From: an uncultured Alphaproteobacteria bacterium
Lineage (GTDB): Bacteria; Pseudomonadota; Alphaproteobacteria; Methylaequorales; Methylaequoraceae
NCBI GenBank assembly: GCA_902540805.1
Contig: CACBON010000006.1
Location: 1-64,000 of the forward strand
DNA: 64,000 nucleotides
Direction: 5' to 3'
Shown here: piece after piece, positions 10,602-19,515 of the stretch
Layout of the letters: each line of letters begins with the position of its first letter
Numbering within the stretch: the stretch's first letter is position 1
The notes under the pieces: generated by a model
The model's input: the letters and a program-made list of their open reading frames with translations, nothing else
Told to the model about the DNA's origin: nothing
The model's database searches: none
Position numbers and translations under genes: made by a program

Positions 10602-11337
10602 CTTTTTCTAAATAAAGTCCGCATGGTGGCGCAGTTGGGCCGGCTTTAGTTCTATCTTTAGATTTCAAAATTTGTAAAACTTTCTCATCGTCCCATTTTC
10701 CAATACCCACATTCACCAACGTCCCAATGATAATTCTAACCTGATTATGTAAAAACGATTTACCAAAAACTCTAATTTCAATATTGTCTTTATTTTTTTT
10801 TATTTTAATTGCTTCTAATGATCGAATTGAAGTTTTTGCCTGACAATTTATTGAACGAAATGCGTTGAAGTCTTTTTTTCCAATTAATACTTGAGACGCC
10901 TCTTCCATTTTGCCAGTATTTAATAATCTTGGGAAATGCCATACTCTATTTTCTAAAATAAAGGATGGCGTTGATCTATTAAAAATTTTATACAAATAAA
11001 TTTTTTTTTTCACAGAGAATCTTGAATGAAAGATTGCAGAAACCTTTTCAGATTTAAGAATTGTTATTTTATTTTTCGATTCTTTAAGTAAATAATTTAA
11101 TGCATTTGATATTTTTTTTGTTTCAATGTGTGATTTTTGTAAGTCAAAATGTGCAATCTGTCCAAAGGCGTGCACACCTGCATCAGTGCGTCCAGAAACA
11201 TAAATTTTTATTTTTGAATTAAATAGTTTTTCTAAACTAATTTCTATTTCTTCTTGAATTGATCTACCATTTTGTTGTTTTTGCCAACCTACGTATTCAC
11301 TACCATCATATTCAATTGTAAGTTTAATTCTTTCCAT
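10591..11337 (-). CDS. truA: tRNA pseudouridine(38-40) synthase
   Basis: YDGSEYVGWQKQ, SGRTDAGVHAFGQ motifs; ATG overlaps the fmt stop by 1 nt (ORF track start is 11343). Confidence 0.94.
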   Translation of the reverse strand: MERIKLTIEYDGSEYVGWQKQQNGRSIQEEIEISLEKLFNSKIKIYVSGRTDAGVHAFGQIAHFDLQKSHIETKKISNALNYLLKESKNKITILKSEKVSAIFHSRFSVKKKIYLYKIFNRSTPSFILENRVWHFPRLLNTGKMEEASQVLIGKKDFNAFRSINCQAKTSIRSLEAIKIKKNKDNIEIRVFGKSFLHNQVRIIIGTLVNVGIGKWDDEKVLQILKSKDRTKAGPTAPPCGLYLEKVTY

Positions 11338-12290
11338 CAACAAAATTCTGAAATTGAAATTTTATTTCCGTTTAAAAAGTCAAATGCAGAAATTGGTTTT
11401 TTTCCATTCCTTTGAAGAATTTTAATTTTCAAGAAGTCTTTACCACATCTAACTTCAAGATCTTCGTCCACACCGCCAATCTTAAGTTTATCCTTTTTTT
11501 TGTAATCTTTTTCTTTAATTATGTCAGCTTTTAGGATTTTAATCCTCGTGTCTGAATCTCTTATGATTGTCCATGCTCCAGGTTTTGGACTAAAGGCCTT
11601 AATTTTTTGATTAATTTCGCGAGCATTTTTCTCCCAATTAATCTGTGCTTCATTTTTTTTTATTTTTTTAGCATATGTTGCAAATCTCTCATCCTGATAC
11701 ACATATTTAACTTCATTATTAATAATTTTGAAAATTGCATCTTTCAGTATTCTTTTGCCAAAGAAAACAATTTTCTTAAATACGTTTTCGCAATTATCGT
11801 CATTTTCAATAACAATCTTTTGAGAAGTTATTATTGGACCTGAATCGAGTTTTTCATCTAGCCTCATTATACATACACCAGTTTCTCTATCATCTGAAAG
11901 AATGGCTCTTTGAATTGGTGCTGCACCTCGCCATCTAGGTAATAACGAAGCATGAACATTAATACTAAGATAATCTGGAATATTTATAATTTCTTTTGTT
12001 AAAATATTTCCGTATGCAACTATAATATTAAAATCAATTTTTCTTTTTTTTACGTAGTCTAAGAACTCTCTATCTTTCATATTTACAGGAGTTAAAACAT
12101 CAATTTTATTTTTTAAACCCCATTCATGAACAGGAGAGATGTTTACTTTTTTCCCCCTTCCAGAGGCAATTGGGGGCTTAGTAACAATATATGAAATTTT
12201 AATATCCAGAGAAAATAATTCTTTTAGGAAGCTTAATGAAAATTCTGATGTACCATAAAATCCAATGCAAAGTTTATTTAGACTCTTCAT
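11337..12290 (-). CDS. fmt: Methionyl-tRNA formyltransferase
   Basis: SINVHASLLPRWRGAAPIQRAIL motif; adjacent to def. Confidence 0.95.
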   Translation of the reverse strand: MKSLNKLCIGFYGTSEFSLSFLKELFSLDIKISYIVTKPPIASGRGKKVNISPVHEWGLKNKIDVLTPVNMKDREFLDYVKKRKIDFNIIVAYGNILTKEIINIPDYLSINVHASLLPRWRGAAPIQRAILSDDRETGVCIMRLDEKLDSGPIITSQKIVIENDDNCENVFKKIVFFGKRILKDAIFKIINNEVKYVYQDERFATYAKKIKKNEAQINWEKNAREINQKIKAFSPKPGAWTIIRDSDTRIKILKADIIKEKDYKKKDKLKIGGVDEDLEVRCGKDFLKIKILQRNGKKPISAFDFLNGNKISISEFC

Positions 12291-12798
12291 TATTTTTTTT
12301 TTGAATTTTCTTAACCTTTTCTAGAGCTCTATTTTTTTTTAATTTTGATAAATAATCTATAAATAAGATTCCATCTAAATGATCTATTTCATGTTGAATA
12401 CAAACTGATAGCAAACCCGAACATTTCTTCTTTTTTTTTTTCCCTTTTAAGTTATACCATTCAACTTCTATTTCAGATGGTCTTTTAACATCCGCATAGT
12501 ACCCAGGGATCGATAGACATCCCTCCTCATTAATTAAACTCTCGGGTGACGAACTTAAGATTTTTGGGTTTACCAAAGTCATTGGATTTGATTTTCCATC
12601 CTCTTTGAGGTCAATTACAACAATTCTTTTGTTAATACCAACTTGAGGTGCTGCTAAGCCAATACCGTTTCCTGAGGCAGCCAAAGTATCAAACATATTT
12701 TTTACAACGCTTTCAAGATCTTCGTCAAAAGCATCAACATTTGTTGATTTGTACTTTAATCTTTTATCAGGTATTATTAATATATCCAAAACACTCAT
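12274..12798 (-). CDS. def: Peptide deformylase
   Basis: GIGLAAPQVG, EEGCLSIPG, QHEIDHLDG motifs. Confidence 0.96.
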   Translation of the reverse strand: MSVLDILIIPDKRLKYKSTNVDAFDEDLESVVKNMFDTLAASGNGIGLAAPQVGINKRIVVIDLKEDGKSNPMTLVNPKILSSSPESLINEEGCLSIPGYYADVKRPSEIEVEWYNLKGKKKKKKCSGLLSVCIQHEIDHLDGILFIDYLSKLKKNRALEKVKKIQKKNNEESK

Positions 12799-12809
12799 TA
12801 AATTTTATT

Positions 12810-13796
12810 ATGATAATTACTAGCCAGGTTTTTTATATTATTATTCTTTTCTTATTGGTTGTTTTATTTTTACAATTTTTTATATCAAACAACAATACAA
12901 AAGAGAGAATTAAAATTCTATTGGAAAAACAATCTATAATTGAGCAATCTATATCAGATTTAATTATAAGAAATTTCGACAAAATTGATTCAAAGTTCGA
13001 TAAATCATCGTTTGAAAATCATAATAACTTAAGTCAAATTAGAGAAAAAATGTCTTTGATTGACAGGGCTCAACAAAATATTTCTAGCCTGACTGAAAAC
13101 GTTGTTGATTTAAAAAACTTTTTGTCGAATACAACTCAAAGGGGAAGATTCGGAGAAATGTTACTCGAAAATTTGATCAAGGATCACCTACCTAAAGACC
13201 ATTATGAGTTTCAAAAAACATTATCAAATAGCTCAAGGGTTGATTGTATGATTATGTCACCAGGTTCTCTTAATAAAACTTGTATTGATGCTAAATTTCC
13301 AAAAGAAAGTTTTGAAAAATTCCAAAAGTCAGTTTCAAAAGATGAAAAAATCAAGCTACTTAAAAAATTTAAATCTGATATCAAAAATCACATTACAACT
13401 GTTCAAGAAAAATATCTTATTTCAGGGGAAACTTCAGATATTGCATTAATTTTCATTCCTAGTGAACAAGTCTACTTAGAAATTTTTAGATTATTTCCAG
13501 AACTTAGCGAAACATTTTACATGACAAAAGTTTTTTTAGTTTCACCCACAACATTATGGATAATTCTAAATTCTATTGAGAGCCTCATAAGAGACAAAAA
13601 AATCCAGAATAATGCAACTTTTATTTTTCAGCATTTAAAGGAATTAAATAAAGAATTAATTAGACTTGAGAATCGTATTAAAAAGATGGATAGTCACTTT
13701 TCTAATGCTCAAATTGACCTTAATGATATTTTGATAACCTCAAAGAAAATTTCAAATAAACGAGAAAAGTTATTGAAATTAGACGATTCTATATAA
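12810..13796 (+). CDS. rmuC: DNA recombination protein RmuC family (start placed at ATG 12810; the ORF track start at 12648 lies antisense inside def)
   Basis: Membrane-anchored N-terminus, coiled coil, RGRFGEMLLENLIKDHLPKDHYEFQ, DAKFPKESFEKF, FIPSEQVYLE motifs. Confidence 0.85.
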   Translation: MIITSQVFYIIILFLLVVLFLQFFISNNNTKERIKILLEKQSIIEQSISDLIIRNFDKIDSKFDKSSFENHNNLSQIREKMSLIDRAQQNISSLTENVVDLKNFLSNTTQRGRFGEMLLENLIKDHLPKDHYEFQKTLSNSSRVDCMIMSPGSLNKTCIDAKFPKESFEKFQKSVSKDEKIKLLKKFKSDIKNHITTVQEKYLISGETSDIALIFIPSEQVYLEIFRLFPELSETFYMTKVFLVSPTTLWIILNSIESLIRDKKIQNNATFIFQHLKELNKELIRLENRIKKMDSHFSNAQIDLNDILITSKKISNKREKLLKLDDSI

Positions 13797-14388
13797 TTTT
13801 TTTTATTTCAGATCGAGAAGTAAATGCTGTTGACATTGTATTATAATCTAAAAGATCAAGTTCGCCTCCAATAGGAATTCCTTGAGCTAGTCTTGTAATT
13901 AAAATTTGAAATTTTGAACACTCATCAGCAATATATTGTCCAGTAATTTGACCCTCTGTAGTAGCATTAGTAGCAATTATTACCTCCTTGAAAGAACCAG
14001 ATTCTAACCTTTTCAATAATGAACCAATATTAAGTTGATCAGGGCCAACTCCATCCATTGCCGACAAGACTCCACCCAAAACATGGTAAATTCCGTTGAA
14101 CGCTTTACTTTTTTCTATTGCCCATAAATCTCCTATATCCTCAACAATGCATAGTTTCCCATTTTTTCTTTTTATATTAGCGCATATATTACAAGGATTA
14201 ATTACATCAACATTTCCACATAAATTGCAGTAAGAAAGTTCAGATTTCACATTTTCAATGGTTGAGACTAAAGATGGAATAATTTTGTCTTTATTTTTTA
14301 GCAAATGAAGTACAATACGTCTTGCAGATCTTGGACCTAAACTAGGTAACTTTGAAAAGATATTAATTAATTCTCCAAGAGATGACAT
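13789..14388 (-). CDS. recR: Recombination mediator RecR
   Basis: LPSLGPRSARRIVLHLL, CNLCGNVDVINPCNIC zinc finger, VEDIGDLWAIEKS, TTEGQITGQYIA. Confidence 0.95.
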   Translation of the reverse strand: MSSLGELINIFSKLPSLGPRSARRIVLHLLKNKDKIIPSLVSTIENVKSELSYCNLCGNVDVINPCNICANIKRKNGKLCIVEDIGDLWAIEKSKAFNGIYHVLGGVLSAMDGVGPDQLNIGSLLKRLESGSFKEVIIATNATTEGQITGQYIADECSKFQILITRLAQGIPIGGELDLLDYNTMSTAFTSRSEIKKII

Positions 14389-14392
14389 ACAT

Positions 14393-14716
14393 CTAAAAAG
14401 GCAACTTCAAACCAGGAGGTAAGCCCATACCACCAGAAATCGAACCTAACTGATCATTTGTATTTTCAGAAATTTTCTTATTTACATCGTTTAACGCTGC
14501 TATAATAAGATCCTCTAGAACTTCCTTTTCATCTGAATTAACAATTGAGGGATCTATAAAAAGACTCTTAACTTCGTGTTTTCCATTCATTACAATTTTT
14601 ACTGCTCCACCACCTGAACTTCCCTCAATTTCAGTTTCTTCTATTTTTTTTTGCATTTCTGCCATTTTTTCCTGCATTGCTTTTGCTTGTTTCATTATTT
14701 GTGACATATTATTCAT
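14393..14716 (-). CDS. YbaB/EbfC family nucleoid-associated protein
   Basis: MSQIMKQAKAMQEKMAEMQKKIEETEIEGSSGGGAVKI; sits between dnaX and recR. Confidence 0.93.
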   Translation of the reverse strand: MNNMSQIMKQAKAMQEKMAEMQKKIEETEIEGSSGGGAVKIVMNGKHEVKSLFIDPSIVNSDEKEVLEDLIIAALNDVNKKISENTNDQLGSISGGMGLPPGLKLPF

Positions 14717-16439
14717 TTTCTTCCCTTCTATTTAGTTTATCATTTTTCAGTTCTTGTATTGAAGTTACTTCAGAAGATGGAATGATTTCAAGAATTTTTT
14801 TTACAAAAATATCATTACTTATTTCTATAATCTTTTTTTTTTCAATTTTTCTATCATACTCTTTTAAAGACAGAAAACCTTTTCTACTAGATAAAGTTAT
14901 TATCCATCTTTCTTTTTGAATCTCACTAATAAGTTTTGATGCTTTCCATAAAATCTTTTTTGAATCTTTATTTTCAGATATATTTTCCAGCTCAATTTCC
15001 CTAATATTGCTATTATCTTCAATAGTGACTAATTTAAAAGAGGTTCTAAGGTGATGAGCTATTTGCATTTCTGATTTAGCTTCAATTTTATCTACAATCT
15101 TTTTAAATCTTGCCAAATTATCTATTTTTTCATCTAATTTATTTTCTGGCTCGTGAATTTTTTGTATTTTTGGCTCAAGCGCTAGATTCCTGTGAGTCTC
15201 TCTAATATCTAAATCATTCGGATTTGAAATTTGATTATCTAACATATTTGATTCAACATTTTCTTTAGCCTTAATTTCAATTTTATCTTCAATTTTTATT
15301 GATCCATTTTCTCTCAGTAATTCAAAAGGTGTGGGCGTTAGAGAAATAAAACATAATCTCATTATAGTCATCTCAAAAAATTGTTTTTCGTCAAAACAGT
15401 TATTAATTTCATTAATATACTTTTGCATGAGTTCCCAAAATCTAATCAAAAAGTCCATTTCAAAGTTTTTAGCGATAAATTCAACAGTCTCTAAAATTTT
15501 CTTATCAAGGTATAAACTTTCAATATCAACTTCACTTTTAATTCTCATTGAATGGTAGGTTAAATTCATCAAAGTTTGACTTAAAATTTTTACAGAGGCT
15601 CCTTTACTATATAAATCTTCAAATATATCTAACGCGCTTTTAGGATCTCCTTCAAATAAAGCCTTAATTAGTTGTAAAACCAAAGTGTTGTCAGATAAAC
15701 CTATAACGTTTTTGATATTCTGAATTTTTACGGGATTTCCTCTTGTAAGAACATTATCAAGAATTGACAAAGAGTCTCTAACAGAACCCTCGGCAGATTG
15801 GGCTATTAAATTGCACCCTTCTGATTCAATCTCGAAACCTTCTTTTTTTGAAATTTCTTTTAAAAAAACACCAATTAACTCCGTATCGACTCTTTTTAAC
15901 TGAAAACGTTGGCACCGTGAAAGAATTGTTAATGGGATTTTCTCTGTTTCCGTAGTCGCAAATATAAATATTACATCTATTGGAGGTTCTTCTAGAGTTT
16001 TAAGTAATGCATTAAATGCAGCTTTTGATAACATATGAACTTCATCTATTATAAAAATTTTTTTTTTTGCAGAAACCGGTTTGTAATTGACGTTATCTAT
16101 TATTTCTCTTACATCAGCAACACCAGTTTTACTTGCTGCATCAATCTCCACTACATCAATATTATTCCCGAGATCAATAGATTCACAATTTTTACAGTTG
16201 CCACATGGTTCAACCATTTCTTTACTGAGGTTCAGGCAATTTACGATTTTTGCTAGTATCCTTGCAAGTGTGGTTTTTCCTACCCCTCTTGTTCCCGAAA
16301 ACAAGTAGGCATGAGCAATTCTGTCTAATTTGACTGAACCCTCAATTATTTTACAGGTTTCTTCTTGACCTATTATTTCTGATAACTTTTGTGGTCTATA
16401 TTTTCTTGCTAATACTATATAATGGTTAGAGTTCTTCAT
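14709..16439 (-). CDS. dnaX: DNA polymerase III subunit tau/gamma
   Basis: YRPQKLSEIIGQEE, HAYLFSGTRGVGKTTLARI, CGNCKNC, IDEVHMLSKAAFNALLKTLEEPP. Confidence 0.95.
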   Translation of the reverse strand: MKNSNHYIVLARKYRPQKLSEIIGQEETCKIIEGSVKLDRIAHAYLFSGTRGVGKTTLARILAKIVNCLNLSKEMVEPCGNCKNCESIDLGNNIDVVEIDAASKTGVADVREIIDNVNYKPVSAKKKIFIIDEVHMLSKAAFNALLKTLEEPPIDVIFIFATTETEKIPLTILSRCQRFQLKRVDTELIGVFLKEISKKEGFEIESEGCNLIAQSAEGSVRDSLSILDNVLTRGNPVKIQNIKNVIGLSDNTLVLQLIKALFEGDPKSALDIFEDLYSKGASVKILSQTLMNLTYHSMRIKSEVDIESLYLDKKILETVEFIAKNFEMDFLIRFWELMQKYINEINNCFDEKQFFEMTIMRLCFISLTPTPFELLRENGSIKIEDKIEIKAKENVESNMLDNQISNPNDLDIRETHRNLALEPKIQKIHEPENKLDEKIDNLARFKKIVDKIEAKSEMQIAHHLRTSFKLVTIEDNSNIREIELENISENKDSKKILWKASKLISEIQKERWIITLSSRKGFLSLKEYDRKIEKKKIIEISNDIFVKKILEIIPSSEVTSIQELKNDKLNRREENE

Positions 16440-16457
16440 AAAAAAAAATCAAAAAAA

Positions 16458-16548
16458 GGAGCTGAAATTTAACCCAATAGAAAACGTTACGGCTGCTTCT
16501 TTTCAGTTCTGACCGGATTGGCGAACCTATTGCCTAAATTCAACTCCC
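16458..16548 (-). ncRNA. ffs: Bacterial small signal recognition particle RNA (4.5S-like)
   Basis: Minus strand GGGAGTTGAATTT...CCGGTCAGAACTGAAAAGAAGCAGCCG...AAATTTCAGCTCC: conserved GGTCAG-tetraloop-AGCAGCC apical core plus complementary ends (GGAGTTGAATTT / AAATTTCAGCTCC); located just upstream of dnaX. Exact ends approximate. Confidence 0.88.
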
Positions 16549-16587
16549 ATTTAAACTTATCATTAAACTTTTTACTTTTAAATAATA

Positions 16588-17421
16588 TTATTTTCTAAAT
16601 TTTGAAGCTTCATAAAAACCAAGTATTCTAAATTTAGATGAAAAACTTTTAAGAACTTTCAATGCTTTCTTAAAGCTTCCGTTGTCAGGATGCGATTCAA
16701 CATCAATTATAAAGGAAAACTGTTTGAAATCTTTATTTACAAAAAAACTCTCTAATCTTGTGAGATTTATGCTATTTTCTGCAAAACCTCCCAAAGCTTT
16801 ATATAAAGATGCTGGAATATTTTTCGTATTAAAAACAATAGATGTGATTACCTTTCGATCCATATTTATTTGTGGACTACTCTTTGAAAAAACTAAAAAT
16901 CTAGTTATGTTATCTCTTCTGTCTTGCAGATTTTTTTTTAGTATTCTTAGTTCATAAATTTCAGATGCTAGCATGGATGCAATTGCAGAAATATCTGAAT
17001 CCTGACTATCTCTTACAAATTTTGCTGCCCCTGCCGTATCAATATAATTTACAGGTTCCAGTTTCAATTTCTCAATATTAGCTCTACACTGCGATAAAGC
17101 ATGAGTATGACTGTATACTTTGTTAATATTTTTTAGTGAAACATTTTTTTTTGACATAAGATGATGTTCAACCTTGTGATAATGTTCAGCAACTATTTTC
17201 AATTCAATTTTCTCCAACAAAAAATGCATATCAGCTACTCTTCCTGCAATATTGTTTTCAACTGGTATTAAAGCAAGATTCGCAAATCCTTTAGAAACTG
17301 CATCTAGAGTTTTCTGGAAAGTTTCACATGGTAAAGTTTTGTAAGTCCGATAAAATTTTCGACAAACTAAATCTGAATAAGCTCCGTCTATGCCCTGAAA
17401 TGAAACTATTTTTTTTTTCAT
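16588..17421 (-). CDS. pheA: Prephenate dehydratase with C-terminal ACT domain
   Basis: FQGIDGAYSD, ALIPVENNIAGRV, YSHTHALSQC, NITRFLVFS, ESFFVNKDFKQFSFIID. Confidence 0.92.
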   Translation of the reverse strand: MKKKIVSFQGIDGAYSDLVCRKFYRTYKTLPCETFQKTLDAVSKGFANLALIPVENNIAGRVADMHFLLEKIELKIVAEHYHKVEHHLMSKKNVSLKNINKVYSHTHALSQCRANIEKLKLEPVNYIDTAGAAKFVRDSQDSDISAIASMLASEIYELRILKKNLQDRRDNITRFLVFSKSSPQINMDRKVITSIVFNTKNIPASLYKALGGFAENSINLTRLESFFVNKDFKQFSFIIDVESHPDNGSFKKALKVLKSFSSKFRILGFYEASKFRK

Positions 17422-17433
17422 GATTAAGGCTGA

Positions 17434-18180
17434 TTAAAAATTATTTTTTTTAAAATGCAATCTTATTTTTTTCAAATCTTCTATTGTGTCAACACTCGGA
17501 GGGTTATGTTCAACTTTAACGAGTTTTATTTTGTAATTATTATCCATTGCGCGCATTTGCTCTAAATTCCTCTCTTTTTCTCGTTTAGATTGTAAAAGAG
17601 ATACAAACTCTTTTAAAACATTGGGTTTATAAATATAAAGACCTATGTGATGATAAATATTTTTTTTACAATCTACTGTTCTCATAAAATCTAACGCAAA
17701 ACCCTCGTCGTAGTCATCAAGAACAACTCTCGCTTTGACAACATTGTTGTCATTGATTTCTGAATCTTCCAAATCGCAAACTGCCGAACCTATGTCAACG
17801 GAGTCATCTAAAAAAAGCTTGGTTGTTTTTTCTAATAAGTCTTTTTTAAAAATTGGTAAATCACCTTGAAGATTTATAATCAAATCAAAATCTTCATTCA
17901 GAGTTTCGTAAACTTCGTAAACTCTGTCAGTACCACTCTTGTGGGAAGATTTAGTCATCATTGTTTCTAAATTATTTTTATCACATTCATTGTAAATTTC
18001 GCGACTATCAGTTCCAACTATGACCCTTCCCATTTTTAAATTCTCTGCATTTTGTGCTACTCTGACAATCATTGGTAATCCACTAATATTCCTTAATAGC
18101 TTTTTTTTTAGTCTAGAAGAATCTATTCTTGCTGGGATGATGATAATTGGATTTAAGGTTTTTTTATTTTTGATGGTCAC
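17434..18180 (-). CDS. kdsB: 3-deoxy-manno-octulosonate cytidylyltransferase (start uncertain; GTG 18180 avoids overlap with the divergent cytochrome gene, ORF track gives 18255)
   Basis: IIPARIDSSRLKKKLLRNISGLPMIVRV, VIVGTDS, NLQGDLP, HIGLYIY motifs. Confidence 0.92.
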   Translation of the reverse strand: MTIKNKKTLNPIIIIPARIDSSRLKKKLLRNISGLPMIVRVAQNAENLKMGRVIVGTDSREIYNECDKNNLETMMTKSSHKSGTDRVYEVYETLNEDFDLIINLQGDLPIFKKDLLEKTTKLFLDDSVDIGSAVCDLEDSEINDNNVVKARVVLDDYDEGFALDFMRTVDCKKNIYHHIGLYIYKPNVLKEFVSLLQSKREKERNLEQMRAMDNNYKIKLVKVEHNPPSVDTIEDLKKIRLHFKKNNF

Positions 18181-18224
18181 AATATTTGTTAATTTATATA
18201 ATAATTTATAACTGCATAGTAAAA

Positions 18225-18725
18225 ATGAACAAATATTTTTTGCCTTTAATATCAATCTTTATTTTATTTCAAACTTTTCACATTTTTGATGAAATATTTT
18301 TTAAGGAAAAAGATCAAAAAGATAAGGGATACATTATTATTAAAAGTACAGAACAAAAAAATGAGATTGAGACAGAGGAAATAAAAGAAAAAGTTGATTT
18401 AGATTTATTATTACAAACAGCAAATATTGAAAAAGGCATTAAAATTTCCAGACAATGTTCGGCTTGTCATGATTTTAGTAAAGAATTAAAGATCAAAACC
18501 GGTCCGCCACTATGGGGAATTGTAGACAGAAAAGCTGCTATTATTTCTGATTTCTCATATTCAGAGGCTTTAACTAATTTTAAAAAGTTATGGACTGTTG
18601 AAGAACTTTTTTATTTTTTAGAGGATCCAAAAAAATATATTGAGGGTACTAAAATGATTTACAGTGGAATTAAAAAAATAGAAGATAGAATAAACTTAAT
18701 TTCATATTTAAAATCTTTAAATTGA
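18225..18725 (+). CDS. Membrane-anchored class I cytochrome c (CycM-like)
   Basis: N-terminal hydrophobic segment, CSACH heme motif, KTGPPLWGIVDRKAA, GTKMIYSGIKK. Confidence 0.88.
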   Translation: MNKYFLPLISIFILFQTFHIFDEIFFKEKDQKDKGYIIIKSTEQKNEIETEEIKEKVDLDLLLQTANIEKGIKISRQCSACHDFSKELKIKTGPPLWGIVDRKAAIISDFSYSEALTNFKKLWTVEELFYFLEDPKKYIEGTKMIYSGIKKIEDRINLISYLKSLN

Positions 18726-19504
18726 TGAATAAAGAAAACAGAGACTTGTCTAGATTTGCAAATTCATTTGCGGATATAAGCAATAAAATTTTAAAAAAAA
18801 AATTTTTAATGAAGCATGATATTGAAAAAAAAAAGGACGGATCTTTTGTAACTAATATTGATAAAGAAATTGAATTAGTTTTTAGAGAAAAATTAAATAA
18901 AGCCTACTCTTCACATAATGTTTTAGGAGAAGAGTTTGGATTTGATGACAAAAAAGGTGACTTTACTTGGGTGATTGATCCATTAGATGGCACTCATAAT
19001 TTTATTGCTGGCAAACCGCTATTTGGCACCTTGATTTCATGTTTAAAAAAAAACATTCCGATTTTAGGAGTAATAGATATTCCTATTTTAGATCAAAGAT
19101 GGAGTGGAGGGAAAAAAATTGGTGTAAAACTAAACAATAAAAAATGTGATCCTTTTCGCAAAAAGAAAAAATATGAAAATCTTATTGTATCATCAACCTC
19201 ACTTTTAATGTTCAATGATAAGCAACAAAAAAGAATCAAAAACATTTATGGTAAAATTGGATTTCCTGTTTTCGGGAGCGATTGTTATTCATACGGACTT
19301 TTATTATCTGGTAAAATTGATCAGGTGATCGAAGCTCAAATGAAACCATGGGATTTTTTAGCACAGGTAGCACTTATCAATGAACATGGTGGAATAATTA
19401 CCGACTGGAATGGCGACGAATTAAATCATAAATCAGATGGAAAAGTTATTGCATCAATTGAAAAGAATCACCATAAAAGAACTTTAAAATATCTTAACCA
19501 ATAA
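18725..19504 (+). CDS. Inositol monophosphatase family protein, possibly HisN-type histidinol-phosphatase
   Basis: LGEEFG, WVIDPLDGTHNFIAGKPLFGTLIS, KPWDFLAQVALINEHGG motifs. Substrate inferred only. Confidence 0.82.
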   Translation: MNKENRDLSRFANSFADISNKILKKKFLMKHDIEKKKDGSFVTNIDKEIELVFREKLNKAYSSHNVLGEEFGFDDKKGDFTWVIDPLDGTHNFIAGKPLFGTLISCLKKNIPILGVIDIPILDQRWSGGKKIGVKLNNKKCDPFRKKKKYENLIVSSTSLLMFNDKQQKRIKNIYGKIGFPVFGSDCYSYGLLLSGKIDQVIEAQMKPWDFLAQVALINEHGGIITDWNGDELNHKSDGKVIASIEKNHHKRTLKYLNQ

Positions 19505-19515
19505 AAAGGCAAACC

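Noticed and set aside
16035-16308. Two overlapping ORFs opposite dnaX
   Set aside because: Antisense shadows of the ATP-binding domain of dnaX.
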